From contig JAJRUC010000288.1 in NCBI GenBank assembly GCA_024278015.1, positions 1 to 6,055 on the forward strand: a stretch of DNA of 6,055 nucleotides. The letters run 5' to 3'. This stretch comes from Chloroflexota bacterium. GTDB taxonomy: Bacteria; Chloroflexota; Anaerolineae; 4572-78. The position numbers were made by a program, and so were the translations under genes. Below are positions 5,786-6,055 of this stretch, one piece after another. Below the pieces are notes generated by a model. That model was not told where the DNA came from. It did no database searches and was given only the letters and a program-made list of their open reading frames with translations. Every line of letters begins with the position of its first letter. The first letter of the stretch is position 1.

Positions 5786-6055
5786 GGTACGGGCGCAGCC
5801 TCACATTCAACAGTTGCCCCCGGCGCAACCTGCGGACGGTAGCAGGCCGCAGCCCCCGCCGCGTTCAACGCTTCTGTCAGCGGGGCGGTGTTGGGCCAGG
5901 GCCACAAGGCGATAATGGTTCCGCCGTCGCCGGCCCCGACCAGTTTGGCCCCCAACGCGCCCGCCTGCAAAGCCGCTTCAATCAGGCGGTCGTTCACCTC
6001 GCCGGAGCCGCCCAGTTCGCGCTGAATGGCGTGATTTTCGTTCATCAGCCGGCCC
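5752..6055 (-). CDS. GHMP-family sugar kinase, C-terminal end (5'-partial)
   Basis: The frame is open to the right window edge; about 100 C-terminal residues are visible, reading ...GRLMNENHAIQRELGGSGEVND and continuing to LGAKLVGAGDGGTIIAL. The Met at 6045 is internal to the conserved LMNENH segment, not a start. The pattern is the C-terminal domain of GHMP kinases (galactokinase, mevalonate kinase, heptose-7-phosphate kinase and relatives), cytoplasmic ATP-dependent small-molecule kinases. The Gly-rich motif 3, usually GAGGGG, has Asp in place of the fourth Gly (GAGDGG; codon 5928-5926). The substrate cannot be told from this part, but the LMNENH...LGGSGE style suggests a sugar or sugar-phosphate kinase. 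The last nine codons (EKLKMQKAK) are A-rich, unlike the GC-rich codons before them, and appear to come from the adjoining repeat. Confidence 0.8.
   Translation of the reverse strand, partial: GRLMNENHAIQRELGGSGEVNDRLIEAALQAGALGAKLVGAGDGGTIIALWPWPNTAPLTEALNAAGAAACYRPQVAPGATVECEAAPVPAEKLKMQKAK

Noticed and set aside
1..6055. CRISPR array, insertion sequence, prophage or toxin-antitoxin system
   Set aside because: No regularly spaced direct repeats, no transposase or integrase, and no small paired genes were seen on either strand.

Overview
The window carries four protein-coding genes, two of them cut by the window edges. The sequence is moderately GC-rich. The mix suggests a filamentous or environmental bacterium of the Chloroflexota (Anaerolineae-like). 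It includes a lipoprotein with a long Thr/Pro linker, a long-armed chemoreceptor with a modified HAMP domain, a metalloprotease with an immune-inhibitor-A-type MAM domain, and an A/T-rich repeat of the 'AATTCAAAATT' kind. This placement is inference from protein style, not from a marker gene.

Layout from left to right. (1) 2-1534, plus strand: the C-terminal part of a secreted zinc metalloprotease. (2) 1538-4309, minus strand: a 923-residue transmembrane methyl-accepting chemotaxis protein. It converges on the protease with only 3 bp between the stop codons, and its C-terminus carries a fused STAS/SEC14-like domain. (3) 4310-4610: a non-coding stretch holding a hairpin-rich leader for the receptor and a strong intrinsic terminator for the next gene. 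(4) 4611-5600, minus strand: a 329-residue lipoprotein with a formylglycine-generating-enzyme (FGE/SUMF1) fold but without the FGE catalytic cysteines. It has a clear RBS and a good sigma-70-type promoter. (5) 5697-5785: an A/T-rich repeat with a 16-bp inverted repeat. (6) 5752-6055, minus strand: the C-terminal end of a GHMP-family sugar kinase whose last codons appear to be made of the repeat.

The genes do not form one obvious pathway. The three minus-strand genes look like separate transcription units: the lipoprotein has its own promoter and terminator, and the receptor follows that terminator with a leader of more than 200 nt. The receptor would sense an extracytoplasmic signal and pass it to CheA/CheW. 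The protease and the lipoprotein are exported proteins. The most noteworthy item is the receptor architecture (C-terminal STAS/SEC14-like module, 15-residue HAMP insertion, very long signalling arms). Next come the repeat-derived kinase tail and the structured receptor leader. I found no CRISPR array, insertion sequence or convincing tRNA, and no clear new multi-gene system.
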